This document shows positions 44,631-56,559 of a DNA stretch of 64,000 nt, in pieces (position 1 is the stretch's first letter; every line of letters begins with the position of its first letter). This stretch comes from Rostrohypoxylon terebratum (Eukaryota; Ascomycota; Sordariomycetes; Xylariales; Hypoxylaceae), in contig MU385856.1 in the NCBI GenBank assembly GCA_022497145.1, positions 992,001 to 1,056,000 on the forward strand. The letters run 5' to 3'. The notes under the pieces were generated by a model. The model searched no databases. It saw nothing but the letters and a program-made list of their open reading frames with translations, and was not told the DNA's origin. The translations under genes were made by a program, and so were the position numbers.

Positions 44631-46697
44631 TTACTTCTTACCTCCGATCCCTACAACCCTAACCCCTTTCGCGCTCCCCCACACGCTGTCCGTCACTTTT
44701 CTGGGGATTTTCCTGCCCCTGAGCCTCTGATCCACGAGCCACATGCCGACGACGAACTCCGTGCGGTCTAGGTATCCCCTGCCCCTCCTATCTACCAGAT
44801 CCCATACTTCCGCGAGTTCGTCAATCGGTAGGCGGCTGCGCGTCCACAAGTCCCGTACCACAACATTGGCTATTCCTTGCTCTCTATCGTCGTCGTCGTC
44901 TGCTTTTTGCGTCGGTGCCTGTGATTGTCCGTTTGTGTGAGTTCGACCATTAGTAGACGAAGCCCTCGACCCGTCGGGTGAGATCAAGAGCAAGCCGCGA
45001 TTACTCGCCCACACACCCTCGTACCGTTTCCTTTCCCTTGCCGTGATCTCTTCGCGCCAGCGCTTGCGCGCCCCTTCGTGGTGAGAGTGTTTGTTTTTAC
45101 CACCCAATTTTCGAGATTTACGGCGCTTTTCCTCATCGTCAGATAGAGAGATAGGTTGCCGTAGTGTCTGTCGCATATGTGGCGTTTGTCTACGCGATGG
45201 TGGCTTTGGTGGGGGCGTCTTTGAGGGTGTAATACGGGATGATGCTAGAGAACCCGCCATAATGGCGTCGGTAAGAGATTCTAACGGTAAGGTTGAACTA
45301 GGCCGTGATTGCCGTGGAGGGAGGGCTGGCGCGCGTCCCACCGAGATAGCGGTGGGTTTAGTTTGAGACGGCGACGGCAGTGCTGGCCGCACTGTATCGG
45401 GCGTAGATGGTCGCGATCTGCCTCGTCGAGGAGAGCCATCTTGGGGAGAGGGTGCCGAGGAAGCAGACACGAAGGTGTCATTCGATGAAGTTGAATTTCG
45501 GCGCGGATCATCTTTAGGTACGGATGGATTTGTAGTGGCGTGTGTAGGAACTGAAGATTTTGGATTAGGCTTGCTTGGTGGAGGTATTGTACCTTTAGGT
45601 GTAGAATCCTGTGCTTGCATATCATTAAGTATAATCTGCTGAGAAGCCTTCCGGGTCGGCTGAGGTGAAAGAATCGCTGCTTCAACACGACTGGCTTGTT
45701 TCAGCGGAGGCGTTGATGCACGTGGTTTTCCCTTGGATTCTGGAATATTAGGCTGTGTAGATGCCTGGGGTTTGTTCTTCGTCCTTGCTGGCGGAGGAGT
45801 AGGTGGACGCGCTTTAGCCTCTGTAGCCGAATTCGGAGCTTTACGAGGTTTCTCTTGAACTTTTTCAGTCGAAGAAGATGAAGGAGGCGATGCCCGTTCC
45901 CACGCTGCAGTACTTGCGAGTCTCGACGGGGATAATTCGTTCTTAACGATGGGACTCATGATCCTCGAAGGACTTAGAGTTCGAGGCGTAGTCTTCGCTT
46001 CGAGCGGTTTTCTGTCACCCAAATTTATGTTGCCTTTCTTCATGGGGTCTGTATCTTCTTCCCTCTTTTCAAACATCGATATTAAGGCGTTCGTGGATGG
46101 AATTGAAGTCGTATCTGTTCCTAAATCAAAACTCGTGACCGAGCTCGCTGCGCTATTGTTTGTGCTGACGCTGTGTTTCCGTTGTCTTCTAACTGACTGA
46201 GACGTTGACTGCGACTGGGCTAACTGATGGCGGACCGGGCTGCCGGATCTACTAGCAGCGAGTGTTGCGGCTATGAATGATGGAGAACGGGGATCTGAGA
46301 TGGTTTGTTTGTTGGCAATACCTAGGTGAGAGGAAGCGCCAATGCTGCGCTGGGTCGGAGGTTGGAAATTGTGTACCGAAGATCGACTCGCCGCCCGTTG
46401 CTCGGTTTCGATGTCGTCATTTCCACCTTGTATACTGCCACCCGTCGTTTGTCGACTAACGGTTCGTGAATGGTCCCGCGAGGCCGAAGCAGCCGAGGTC
46501 GCTGCGATGAGAGCTCCATTATCGATATTTCGAGATACTAGACGAGATGAAGGCAGAGGAATCGGTGCTTTTTTCGGCGCGGATTTCTGAAAGGCGAGGG
46601 AGGCGCCTTTCAGGGCGGCATTATAGGAAGCATCATCGTGAGCTGCGGGTGGATTCGGCGTCAGTCGGCTCCGATCAGGGGTTCCTGATCCATTCAT
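44631..46697 (-). CDS. irs4: Irs4/Tax4-like EH-domain protein
   Basis: One exon encodes 688 residues. The first 500 are disordered, rich in Ser, Pro, Thr and basic residues, with repeated SPSR, TPPP and KPP-type motifs. The conserved C-terminal block starts HSHHEGARKRWREEITARER and KRYEGVWASNRGLLL, and continues into an EH (Eps15 homology) domain: VVRDLWTRSRLPIDELAEVW, DLVDRRGRGYLDRTEFVVGM and WLVDQRLRGRKIP. This order is characteristic of Irs4/Tax4 proteins, which in yeast regulate PI(4,5)P2 levels through the phosphatase Inp51 and affect cell wall integrity and rDNA silencing. Thus it acts at membranes through NPF-motif partners (family knowledge). A further upstream exon is possible, since family N termini vary, but none is required. 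Confidence 0.88.
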   Translation of the reverse strand: MNGSGTPDRSRLTPNPPAAHDDASYNAALKGASLAFQKSAPKKAPIPLPSSRLVSRNIDNGALIAATSAASASRDHSRTVSRQTTGGSIQGGNDDIETEQRAASRSSVHNFQPPTQRSIGASSHLGIANKQTISDPRSPSFIAATLAASRSGSPVRHQLAQSQSTSQSVRRQRKHSVSTNNSAASSVTSFDLGTDTTSIPSTNALISMFEKREEDTDPMKKGNINLGDRKPLEAKTTPRTLSPSRIMSPIVKNELSPSRLASTAAWERASPPSSSSTEKVQEKPRKAPNSATEAKARPPTPPPARTKNKPQASTQPNIPESKGKPRASTPPLKQASRVEAAILSPQPTRKASQQIILNDMQAQDSTPKGTIPPPSKPNPKSSVPTHATTNPSVPKDDPRRNSTSSNDTFVSASSAPSPQDGSPRRGRSRPSTPDTVRPALPSPSQTKPTAISVGRAPALPPRQSRPSSTLPLESLTDAIMAGSLASSRITPSKTPPPKPPSRRQTPHMRQTLRQPISLSDDEEKRRKSRKLGGKNKHSHHEGARKRWREEITARERKRYEGVWASNRGLLLISPDGSRASSTNGRTHTNGQSQAPTQKADDDDDREQGIANVVVRDLWTRSRLPIDELAEVWDLVDRRGRGYLDRTEFVVGMWLVDQRLRGRKIPRKVTDSVWGSAKGVRVVGIGGKK

Positions 46698-47839
46698 GAG
46701 GTCCGTCGATGGAGATGAAGACCACCTAATTGGGAGGTTTAATATAATAATGCTTTATTCATATTTAGTACACGTTGTTTCTGATAGGTAGTGCCACACA
46801 TTGATGGAATATTGGGAAAGGCTGAGATCGATTGTTCTACATTGTACCAGTAATACAATGTAATTGCTAGAAACACGAAAGTTGGCGTTTGGCGCTTGGA
46901 GGTAAGACAACCTTGGAACCTGGACATTGACCCATTGAACCTAGAGTCGATTAAGCTAGAAAGGAAGGAAGGAAACAGGGAGGTAGGGCTGAAACATCCA
47001 ATACAACAAGGTTCAGCATCCAAAAATGGGAATTCGCTATTGGACCCAGGAAGAACGAGTCAAGGTCCCCTCTTTCAGGGGTACTGGATAGTAGATACAC
47101 CTACATACTTAGGTTAGTGAACTTTACTTATGTCATAGCCCTGGAACTCGCACCTATGGATCATTAGGTACGGGCTAGGACCTAGGTAATTAACGGTAAT
47201 AGATGGATCTCCTAGAGGCTAGGAGCATTCGGAGCATTCACATTAAGGACGTCGGAAGCCTCATTCTCTTTTTTTTTAGACAAATTTACCGACTTCAAGT
47301 CAGCTTTTATTTATTCCACTGATGGCAACTTTTTAATACCATTCGCAACCATCTTGGTCAGGGAATCAGAGTATGAAAAAATCAAGCATGCACTTCCCCA
47401 TCTTGAACGCCATATGTACCGACGCCTATTCCGATAGTCCGAAACCCCCCCTCCTGCTTGCTGACCTTCCGCCCTCGACCCCCTCCCGATTATGTTCCAA
47501 CAGAGAGTATGTAATTCCACAGAAAGTTGTCTGAAGCAACCATGAGTATCAAAACGTCTCAGGTGCTATGTGTTGCCGAAATAGGATCCCTCTTTGAGGG
47601 CCTTGCTACTAGAGAGATCTCAATGCAATTAAAAACAAATACATGAAGACGAAGTGAAGATGTAGTGTGCGAAAAATCGAAAGGGTCGAGAGACCGGACC
47701 AAGAACGTTAATGCGAAGGATTTCCGGAAGAGCGCCGTAGCTGATGACCAATCGTGAGAGGCATGCAATGAATCGTAAGAGAGTTGCGTAACTTCCCGGA
47801 GCTCGTTATCATCCAGCTGTAGCAAGATCATTTACATGC
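46698..47839. other. Intergenic region, irs4-like / ase1
   Basis: This 1.1-kb region contains the irs4-like promoter and the ase1 3' end. A GGACCTAGGT motif cluster lies at 47175-47188. No gene was recognised. Confidence 0.4.
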
Positions 47840-50287
47840 TTAGTAGGCATCCTCATCTGTCCACTCACTGCCTGAAATGATGCGGTTGCCTTCGGCGTCT
47901 ATAGCGTGCCCGGCTTGCATTGATGTAGGAGGAATGCCTCGTTGTCGCTTGGACTGATTTGCTTGAGGATGCGGATAGCCGTTCTCGGGCGTAAAACGCT
48001 TTCCTCTCGCAGCTCGTACCTTAGCGTAGTAAGTATCAGACGCATCCTGCTCAGGCTCGGAATTATCGTCATAAGTCTCCCAATTCTCCGACCCGCTCAC
48101 AGCTGTAGATGTAGTCGAGATTTGTCTAGCAGGAGGTGCTTGGGGATAGGCAGACTGTGCAAGACGCGGGTTGTGTATAGGCATCGGCGCATTTTGATGT
48201 GTGTGAGACATGGTGTAGGTCTGGTGTGAACTTCGCTCGTATGGATCGTCATTGAACACTTGCTCATCGTACACGTCCTCGGGATCAACTGCTCGGACGA
48301 AGCTACCCGAACCAAGCCCAACATTGCGGTAAGGGTTGTTTGGCGTCTCCAACTCGGGAGGCGGTCCCAAGTCTCTCATCTTGGGAGGAGGCGCGCGCAT
48401 AAGTCCAGGGCGTAAGACGCCTTGGCCTCGTGATTCAGGTCGCGATTCAGGTCGAGGCCTCTCTGGCGAGTTGCTACCATGCTTGAGGTTTGATAAGGGA
48501 ACTCGTGCCGGTATTCTGGAAGGGCTGCCCTTCGAGTCTTTTGATACATGACCAGGCCCAGGAGCTCTCTTGATCGTGCCGTTTCCGTTTCCATTCGCGT
48601 TCCCATTCACAGTCGGCGTCTTGGATCTAACAATAGTAGCCGCCTTGCTGGTGGTGCTGTTACCTCGGCTAGGTGGTGCTGCTCTCTGTACTCCTCTGTT
48701 TGCCGACGGCGGAGGGCCTGCCGGAGTCTTGGATCTGACCCCGGGAACTTGTTTAGGGGGTTCGGGTTCCAGGAGATCCAAGTACCTCTCTCCATGAACA
48801 AGGAACGGACGACCATACTCGTCTTCCCATTTCTCCAGCAATTTAGTAAGTTCTGCTGCGATCTTGGGGAGATCCTTAGCAATTCTCTTTCGCATCTTTT
48901 CTTCTCGCAATAGCTTGCCAGGATCTCTTCGCTCTCCTTTCTGGCCGCGCATCATGAGTCGAGACGCATCTTGGCTGGACGCAGCAAGCTCATCACGCTC
49001 GTGGACGAGGTTGCGGTGCTTCTCAATCAGAGCCAGAGTAGGGGCGCGCTGTTCTCGCAGAGTATCTAATCGAGCAATTTCTCGTTCGTGCGCTTCTAAC
49101 AATGCGTCGCTGTAGACATCAGAGAATGCTGGCGTAAATTCAAGCATCTCATCCTCCGAGAAGTACAACGCATCCCACAGCTCCTGGAGCTTACATCGCG
49201 CGTCCTCTACAAACAAATGGAGATTTTGTCTCTTGAGCTCGTTTAATCTTCCTAATTCATCCTCGAATTCATTGATTTGTCGGATACCGCAACCACGATT
49301 GCCGTTCAAGAACGCCTTACGTTCTGATTCCTCGACACCTAGCTTGTCCCAGAGCGCTTCAACAGAAGCCTTGAGATCCCTTAGACGCTTCTCACGATTC
49401 TTCTTCTCCTCTGCTAGCTTGTCTCTCTTGTTGCGGAGTCTGGTGATGTCTTCTTGGTGAAGGCCGAGCTGTTCAGGCGCATCGCGGTAATACTTAACGA
49501 TCGCACCGTCGGTTTGTGCTTGAGGCGTGCCCAATTCTGCCCATAATTGGATGATGTGTTCTGATAAAGATTTGACAATCGAAACCCGTCGAGTATACTC
49601 TTCATAGACTCGCGTAAATTCGTCGTCCAGTTCGTTGACATAGGAAGGGGAAATATCGAAAGTTGGAGGAATAGATTGGTTCTGTCCAGTGGGCGGCAAG
49701 ACAACCTTAACGAAGCTCGGCTCGAGATGGGATGAATAGGACTCGAGCGCCTGGACAAGTTCTGGAGAGTGTATTAGCATGACCCACTCATCGACATACA
49801 TCGATAAAATCAATAACCGTGCATAACAAGATTGACTTACTCTTAACTTGTTCGAATCGCTCACGATGAAGCTTGCTTATTTGCTTCTGCTTCTCCTTCA
49901 ACACAGGTAGGCATCGTGTGAGCGGGTAAGTAATGCGAAGATCGTCATCTTCGGCAGAGTGGTTGCGTTGCGAGTGAGGACCGTCGAGAGAAGCTTCCAT
50001 CTGACGGATTGTGGTAATAATTCGTTGCGCCTCGTCTACCAACCCCTTCTTCTCGGCTGTAACCTGCTTGACTTGGTTGTTGAGGGTTTCGGAGAGGGCT
50101 GCGAACAGCTGTGGGTTGCCCCATGTTAGTCCATGTAAATCGACGCGGAGTAGTATAGACCGTCTACGTTTCTTACCTCAGCTTCTCTGGTTTCGCGATC
50201 ATGGCTAGCCACGCCGATTTCATCGAATAGGCCATGTAGCTGACCGATAATGGTGTTTACTTGCTGGGAGAGATAGCTCGCGTCCAT
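47840..50287 (-). CDS. ase1: Anaphase spindle elongation protein Ase1 (MAP65/PRC1 family)
   Basis: Exons are 50287-50177, 50108-49841 and 49761-47840, giving 766 residues. The start MDASYLSQQVNTIIGQLHGL opens a long coiled-coil and spectrin-like dimerisation rod. The MAP65 core is visible in LFVEDARCKLQELWDALYFS, FTPAFSDVYSDALLEAHERE and the microtubule-binding block RLMMRGQKGERRDPGKLLRE with KRIAKDLPKIAAELTKLLEK and WEDEYGRPFLVHGERYLDLL. The last 280 residues are disordered, basic and Ser/Pro-rich with several RSKTP sites, typical of Cdk regulation in the family. Ase1 crosslinks antiparallel microtubules at the spindle midzone. Introns are 68 and 79 nt. The joined codon A/AA before CTT gives KLVQALESY, matching the family. 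Confidence 0.94.
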
Positions 50288-51936
50288 GTTGAAGCAATAT
50301 GGACGAGAGTCAGCTAAGTGTTTGGTGGCGTATATTCATGGAAGTGGAAGTTTTCGCGAAGGAAAGGGTAATGAAGCAAAGAGTATGTAAAATTGGTTTA
50401 ATGAGTGGTGGTCGGATTGACTCGTATTTCGCGGCGCATGGACCTCGCGACTTGTTGAAATGGTGGATGAATTAGGATTGATTAGGATTGAATCGGATGA
50501 ATAGGATGAATAAGATGAATGGTGGATGCTCAGAATAATTCTGTGCAGATGTTGTATAGTGCGTATAATGCGTATAGTGCGTCCAATGCGTAAATGCGTA
50601 AATGCGTAAATGCGTACAATGTGTAAATAGGCAAAAGGCAGCCTAGTGAAGCGGTCGACGCATTTCAGTCGATCAGTTTAGAGTCTAGACAGTTGAGACG
50701 GTAGAGTGGTTCCGTGCTTTGTGCATGCGCAGCGCCGCCGGGGAAATATCTTGCAGGATGCAGAATCGCGAAGCACAATGGAGAGGATCAAAGATGCAAG
50801 TGATTTTGCAGTCGCCTCGATGATGTGTCTCGATTTTAGAGGATAAGCCCTGGAGGTTGAGACGATGTCCGAACCTTGGAAGCTAAAAAATGGAGGGGAA
50901 AGTGGAAAGTGAGGTGCAGTGAAGTAACCTTTCTAGGTAGATCAACAACAAGCGCGGAATATTATTTGCCAGTCGGCGGCTCGACCCTTCCACCTGTGTT
51001 GCATTGATGGTCACCACGGCAACTGCTCAATTCAGCATTGCTCTGCACTGGATCCCACTTAGATCCCACTGATTTAGTCCACTTAGAGGCACTGTAAGCC
51101 GCCATAAGCTGCGCTTTGGTTTCAAAATTTGCCCCACTATCGGAGCACCATGGCTGCATGTGCATTTGACCTTGGTTGAACCTTGAAAGTCTCGTGGTCC
51201 TATCGATAGAGTTTGACTGGGTCCAATCAAAACAAACCGTAGCTTCCCAAAGGAGGATGAATTTTCAACCAGACATCCGACTCTCGACTCTCTAATACAT
51301 CACCGCCGTTTCCAATGTTGGCTGGCAGGCTGGTTGGTTCTTGCTTGGTACATTTATTTACTCCTAGTGTTCTTGGTTCTGCATGTAAACTTTAGTAAAC
51401 TTTAGCAAACTTTAGCGTCAAAGGTCGCGCAGACATCGAGCATTGAGACGGCGCGGGGAGATCCTGTGACCTGTGTATTGCATTTGCATGTCTCGGATCT
51501 AAACTGTATGTATTGTATGCATATGGCTAGACTTACTAAAACACGCGAGCTCCGAGTCCGTCAAAACAATCTATTTTTGATCTATTTTCATCTCTGATCG
51601 CCGCGATAATATGATAATACACGAGTCCTATTGCTGGTCGTCTGGGCAGCTACCATCGTAGATACTAGACCCATATTCGTTTTATTGATTGTCAACCCGA
51701 AATATAATAATTTACAGTATATCCATGTTACATAATCGCCAACGTTGAAATATCAAACAGCAGTATACCTACTATCGATCGCATGGGCTATTGTTATATA
51801 CCTAGCAAAATTCATTTAATTCGACGTCAGTATACGAAGTATACTATGTATGAGTTTGTTAAAAACATTCCATCCTCACTACAAATGTTAATAGTGGACG
51901 GAAACTCGTGGCCCGTTACACACACAACTGTTGAGC
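50288..51936. promoter_or_regulatory. Upstream region of ase1 with short tandem repeats
   Basis: This 1.65-kb region contains the ase1 promoter. It has degenerate GGATTGAAT/GGATGAATA repeats (50472-50520), a decaying GCGTAAAT/GCGTATAAT array (50562-50628), and a threefold AAACTTTAG repeat with 11-bp spacing (51386-51416). No gene was recognised. Confidence 0.45.
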
Positions 51937-51978
51937 TACCGCCTTTTCTTGAATATTTGGCCGCTTGGCGGTCCCACT
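51937..51978 (+). repeat. Left terminal inverted repeat of the MITE
   Basis: Forty-two bases, perfectly inverted at 52270-52311. The inner half carries CCGCTTGGCGG, itself a near palindrome. Confidence 0.9.
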
Positions 51979-52269
51979 GTTTTCTACGCTAAACCATTTT
52001 AATGGATCTGTTACTAGGATAATATCAACGACACATCACTTTCTTGATTTTTTCCAGACTCCAAATAATTAATAAAAAATAAAATAAGTTCATAAAAGGT
52101 AAGACGAGTGCTTGCTGTATATATTATCATGGTTTCTAAAATTTTTAGAATTTATCGATATTTACGGTCATTAAAAACGTGGAAAATATCTCCATTTTGA
52201 TAGAAAAATTATTAGAGCCTCGTGCCGAATAAGGTATAGCGTCATAGGATTGGGTCTAGCGTATAAATA

Positions 52270-52311
52270 AGTGGGACCGCCAAGCGGCCAAATATTCAAG
52301 AAAAGGCGGTA
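52270..52311 (-). repeat. Right terminal inverted repeat of the MITE
   Basis: Exact reverse complement of 51937-51978. The adjoining TA may be the target duplication. Confidence 0.9.
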
Positions 52312-54691
52312 CTAGCACTGGAAAGAGCAGTACATGTGATATTTTCCTAACTCTATCTTTACTATTACCTAGTACCTAGTAGCTTCATTATCTCCCTCTC
52401 CCACAAAAACCCTCAAGGCTCACACACGCGCCGAGCTTGCTTTTATCTTCACGAATTTTACCGCATATAAAGAAATAGGAACGTAGGACCTAGGTCCTAG
52501 GTATTTTACTGTTTACAACATCTTTTGATCGGACCCTAAGATAGGTGCATATGCAGGCACCCGGCGCTTAAGCCGAGACAACACTAATACCTAGGACCTA
52601 GGTACCCACTAAGTAAAAACACCACTGAGGTACGAGGACGAGATACTCGGCCGAGAAATCCCGAATTACATCTGCGAGTCCGTGAGCTGAATAAATCTTG
52701 GATGGCCTTTCCCCTCAAGTCAATCACATTTATCTATACAAGGTGTCTATACAAGGTGTACCATTTGCGAGACATTCTATCTTCAGATTCAATGAGGTCA
52801 TTACGTACTGCAGTGACTATTTAACCTGTGTACTTCGACTGTCGGGCCATACTAGGTACCAGGTAAGGTATGGAAAAGGGGGCAGTCGTGACCTAGGATC
52901 TAACATCTTTTCCAGAAAACAAATAAAAATTGCTATGAATGGCTGACTAAAAGGCGATTTTGAACATATTCCAGGTCATCGATTACAGCTCCAGTTGATG
53001 GAAATTGTCGTCGGCGAATCTGCAACCACAAAAATACCGATATTCGAAACACGCTATATGCGACATTTGATGCTACTTTACTTGGGCTGGTTGGCTCGAA
53101 CTGCTACAAGTATTAGTTCTCTCATCATTCAAAGCGAGCAGCGATTTACTCCGAATGCCTTGATTAGATCCTTAGCCCAGCTGCCTTAGCCATCAGGCTG
53201 GCTTCCGGGGTAACTAGGACCTAGGTACCTTTATCGGTCAGCTCCAGAGCACGAGATGAGTACCTAGAGAGGAATAGCATCCTCTGTTATACTCGACTGA
53301 GTGATGCTAAGCTTTCTAAGAATCAAGGCATGAACAGGTATGAATGGCATGAACGAAAAGGCCACAATTCTAACTAGATTTTCTCTCCGAGAAGGGGACA
53401 TTTAGACCGTCTAGGCTATCCGGGCCATCCAGGACTCAGGTCAACTTCGGTCACTTCGAGACCCACCGAAGCTGATTGCAATGAATCAATCAATCAACCA
53501 CAAGGAGACCGGAGTCTAGTAAGTATTTTCAAATATTAACAATGTGCTAAGATAATAATAGGGTTGTCGCGAGTCTTTGCAGTTGAGGAGATCGTGTTAG
53601 TCCCAATGCTTCCATCGTGAAGAAGAAAATATCTTCCTCTAACAACACTAAAACATTTATATAAAAAAAGAACCAGGAGATCTAGGGAGAATCCCATGGA
53701 TAGGTATTCAACGACAAAACCAAGCGATCGGAACCCCGAGCCAAGACAGACCTTAGATCTTGGCTAAGGCTGAGAGATCGCATGGCGTAGGCTTGTACTT
53801 CTGCGCTCCCACATCCACATCCCACATAGTCCGTCTTTAGGGCGGCGACACAGCAGCGTAGTAGCTAGGATGCCGTGTTACATAGTATACTCCGAGTCTC
53901 CGACTGTCCCGGATGTACTATACAGTACACAGTTGTCGGGCCCTTCACCAAGGAGCTTGTCCATGTCATCTATGCGACGCAGCCCGGGGCGTTGTTCTGT
54001 ACGCCTGGCGCTGTATGGTCATGATGAATAGATTGATTAGGAGATGATTGAGAAAGTAGGGAGTAACGAATAAGGAAGTCTCTTCATCTATTGGCTGTTT
54101 GCCACGCCTCAGCGCTTTGTTCCACGGTTTCGCGGTTTCAAGGGCACCCAACAGAGATCGATTTTTAGTAACACAACCAGGTACCTGTCTCCTTACATCA
54201 CTTGTACCTGGTCGGCAATTCTCTAGAAGTGGACCTATGTCACAGATATAGAACAGTCTGCATGTAACACGATGGCTTCTAAGCCGGCTTGTCAGAAGGG
54301 CTAGATTTCTTGCATGAGTGGTCTCCCCAGATGGCTTGAGCGATCGTAATTTCGTGGCAGGCTTGTCACTTGAATATGATAGGATGATTGACTAACGGAC
54401 GAACCAACCGCTCTCGTGAATCGAGCCATCCTAAGGCGTAGTATGCGCACACCGATGCTGACCTTGAGTAACGGAGATCAACGTTGGTGTACCGATCACC
54501 CAAGTCAGCTCAGTCAGCCGGTGACTAGGGAGCATGACTTATAAAAACGACAAAGACGTCAAGATGGGCTCGTTTCGACTTTATAAAAGTAGGGGGTCAG
54601 TTTTTCCTGGTGGTATTATTTATTCATTCACTTCTTTCTTCACTCATTTGACATTCTTTTGACTACCAGCCAAGCCTGCGGTACATTCGCT
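52312..54691. other. Gene-poor region upstream of the chitinase
   Basis: About 2.4 kb without a recognised gene. Three copies of a palindromic CCTAGGACCTAGGTACC-like motif occur at 52484-52502, 52589-52606 and 53215-53230. The last 150 bp are pyrimidine-rich and probably form the chitinase promoter and leader. Confidence 0.4.
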
Positions 54692-56144
54692 ATGAGAATA
54701 ACCAATACTCTCGGCAGCCTGGCCATGGCCGGGCTCGCCGCCGCTCAGATCCGTAACATCGTATACTTCGATCAGTCCGTCTCTCTTTCCCCTAACTAAG
54801 GAATAATCATACGGCGGTTGATTGTCTAACATTAGTCCAAGATACCATACCTCCATTCTACCTGGAAAGAACGTAACGGCGGGCATCACTCACGTTATCA
54901 TGGCTTTCGCCAACTCTTCGCTCTTCGCACCTGAGACGGCCGGTACATACGAACCCTTTACGTCTACCAACGCCGTCCGTGCCATGTTTGACAATGGGAC
55001 TAAAGTCGGTATCGCAATTGGTGGTTGGGGCGACACTGCCGGTTTCTCCGCCGGTGCCAAGACGGAGGCCAGCCGAACAGCCTACGCCAAAAACGTCGCT
55101 AACATGATCGAGAATTCGGGCTTCGACTTCGTAGACATTGATTGGGAGTATCCCGGAGGCAACGGCGAAGATTACAAGCAGATCCCCAACGCGAACAAGA
55201 CCTCCGAAATCACCACTTTCCCCCAACTCCTCCATGCAATCAAGACCGCCATCGAACCGAAGCAGCTCTCGATTGCTGTGCCCGCAAAGATAGTCGACCA
55301 GATCGCATACACGCCCGCGAAATCGCCAGCTATATGGTCTGCCGTGGATATGGTTAACGTGATGGCTTACGACATCATGAACCGCCGCGACACCGCGACC
55401 AACCACCACTCCTCCGTCGCCGGGGCCGCCGACGCCGTGCACCGGTACCTCGAGCTGGGATGCCCGCCCTCGAAGATCAACCTCGGCCTCGCCTACTACG
55501 CCAAGTTCTTCGAGACGCCCGCCAACGCGACCTGCACGCACCCCCTCGGGTGCCCGATCGTGCGCGCCGAGAACGAAGACGGCAGCGACGCCGGGACCTC
55601 CGGCGCCGTCACCTTCGAAAAGGCGAACCTGTTCCCTGCTCCCCGTCCCGCGAACCTGAGCGCCACGACGGACGGCTCGTGCGGCGCGAGCACGGGTCTC
55701 ACGTGCGCGGGGTTCAATGGCGGCGCCTGCTGCTCGCAATACGGCTTCTGCGGCGCGAGCGCCGCGCACTGCGGGCTCGGCTGCCAGGCCGGCTTCGGCA
55801 CGTGCAGCGGCCCCGACGTCAGCGCGTCGTTCCCCAAAGCGCTCGCCGGCGGCGTCCTAGACGTCGAGAATGGCGGCATGTGGTACTGGGACCCCGCGAA
55901 CCACCTCTTCTGGACCTGGGACACGGTCGAGCTTATGAAGCGCAAGTTCAAGGAGATCGTCGAGCCGATGGGGTTAGGCGGCGTCATGGCTTGGAGCTTA
56001 GGCGAGGATAGTGCTGATTGGAGCCACGTCATGGCGGTGACGCAGTTGGCGAAGGGGGTTAGGGCGCCGGCGGTGGAGAAGAGGGGCGTGAGGAAGTTGA
56101 GGGGGAGGGTTGCGAGACCGCATGGTAGGCAGTGGGCGCATTGA
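54692..56144 (+). CDS. Secreted GH18 chitinase with internal CBM18 (hevein-type) module
   Basis: Exons are 54692-54774 and 54842-56144, giving 461 residues. A signal peptide (MRITNTLGSLAMAGLAAAQ) leads to RNIVYFDQ/YHTSILPGKN; the 67-nt intron has a GTCCGT donor, GTCTAAC branch and CCAAG acceptor, chosen because the join restores the first barrel strand. GIAIGGWGD and the catalytic DFVDIDWE (residues 123-130, acid Glu130) define GH18. A chitin-binding type 1 module with eight cysteines in hevein spacing occupies about 305-350 (CCSQYGFCG at its centre). The barrel then resumes with GGVLDVENGGMWYWD and ends GGVMAWSLGEDSADW. The enzyme hydrolyses chitin outside the cell, in wall remodelling, nutrition or attack on other fungi. 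The second half is very GC-rich, creating long antisense open frames that are not genes. Confidence 0.92.
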
Positions 56145-56559
56145 GTTATTTGAAACGCGCGGTGTGGGAAATAGGGGCTTTATTATTATAAGTCACCGGG
56201 TGGGCAAGGTAGAGACACGAAAGCATCGTGGGTTGGGATTACGTGTCCGGAATTTGCGAGATGCTGTGTAGGTAGGGTCGCCGTGCTGACCCCTTCGCTT
56301 CTTAACGTATGTTGTTGGCTAGCTGGCAAGAACGATTCTTTGCAACTAGATTGTGCGGTGGAAGTTGTCGAATTGGTACGTGACAAATATTGCGAAGATC
56401 TATGTGTAATTGAACTAATGATTTGGCTAGACGGCTCATTGGGATTTTCAAACTATACGGCGCGTAGAGCTACACATAGCGTTGACCATACACCAACGAG
56501 CCAACAGCTAGGAAATGGATGTTCTAGTGTGATATACTACCGACTATCGGCGCAACACA
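56145..56559. other. Convergent 3' spacer
   Basis: This 415-bp spacer separates the converging chitinase and dehydrogenase genes. No gene or clear repeat was seen. Confidence 0.4.

Larger units (their letters stand above)
51937..52311. mobile_element. 375-bp non-autonomous element (MITE) with perfect 42-bp terminal inverted repeats
   Basis: The left end 51937-51978 and right end 52270-52311 are exact reverse complements over 42 bp, beginning TACCGCCTTTTCTTGAATAT. Beyond this, about 13 of the next 17 inner bases also match (reaching near 51995 and 52253). The 230-bp centre is AT-rich and has no coding capacity. If the element proper starts at CCGCC, it is flanked by TA on both sides, as for Tc1/mariner/pogo (Fot1-type) insertions, whose ends are usually 40-60 bp. 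It lies in a gene-poor 4.4-kb region between ase1 and the chitinase. No second copy was seen in this window. Confidence 0.85.

Noticed and set aside
51783..51992. Small open frame overlapping the left end of the MITE
   Set aside because: It runs through the terminal inverted repeat and shows no transposase motif.
54858..55769. 303-codon open frame antisense to the chitinase
   Set aside because: It mirrors a GC-rich GH18 gene with clear catalytic motifs; the antisense product is Arg/Gly/Val-rich without any family resemblance.
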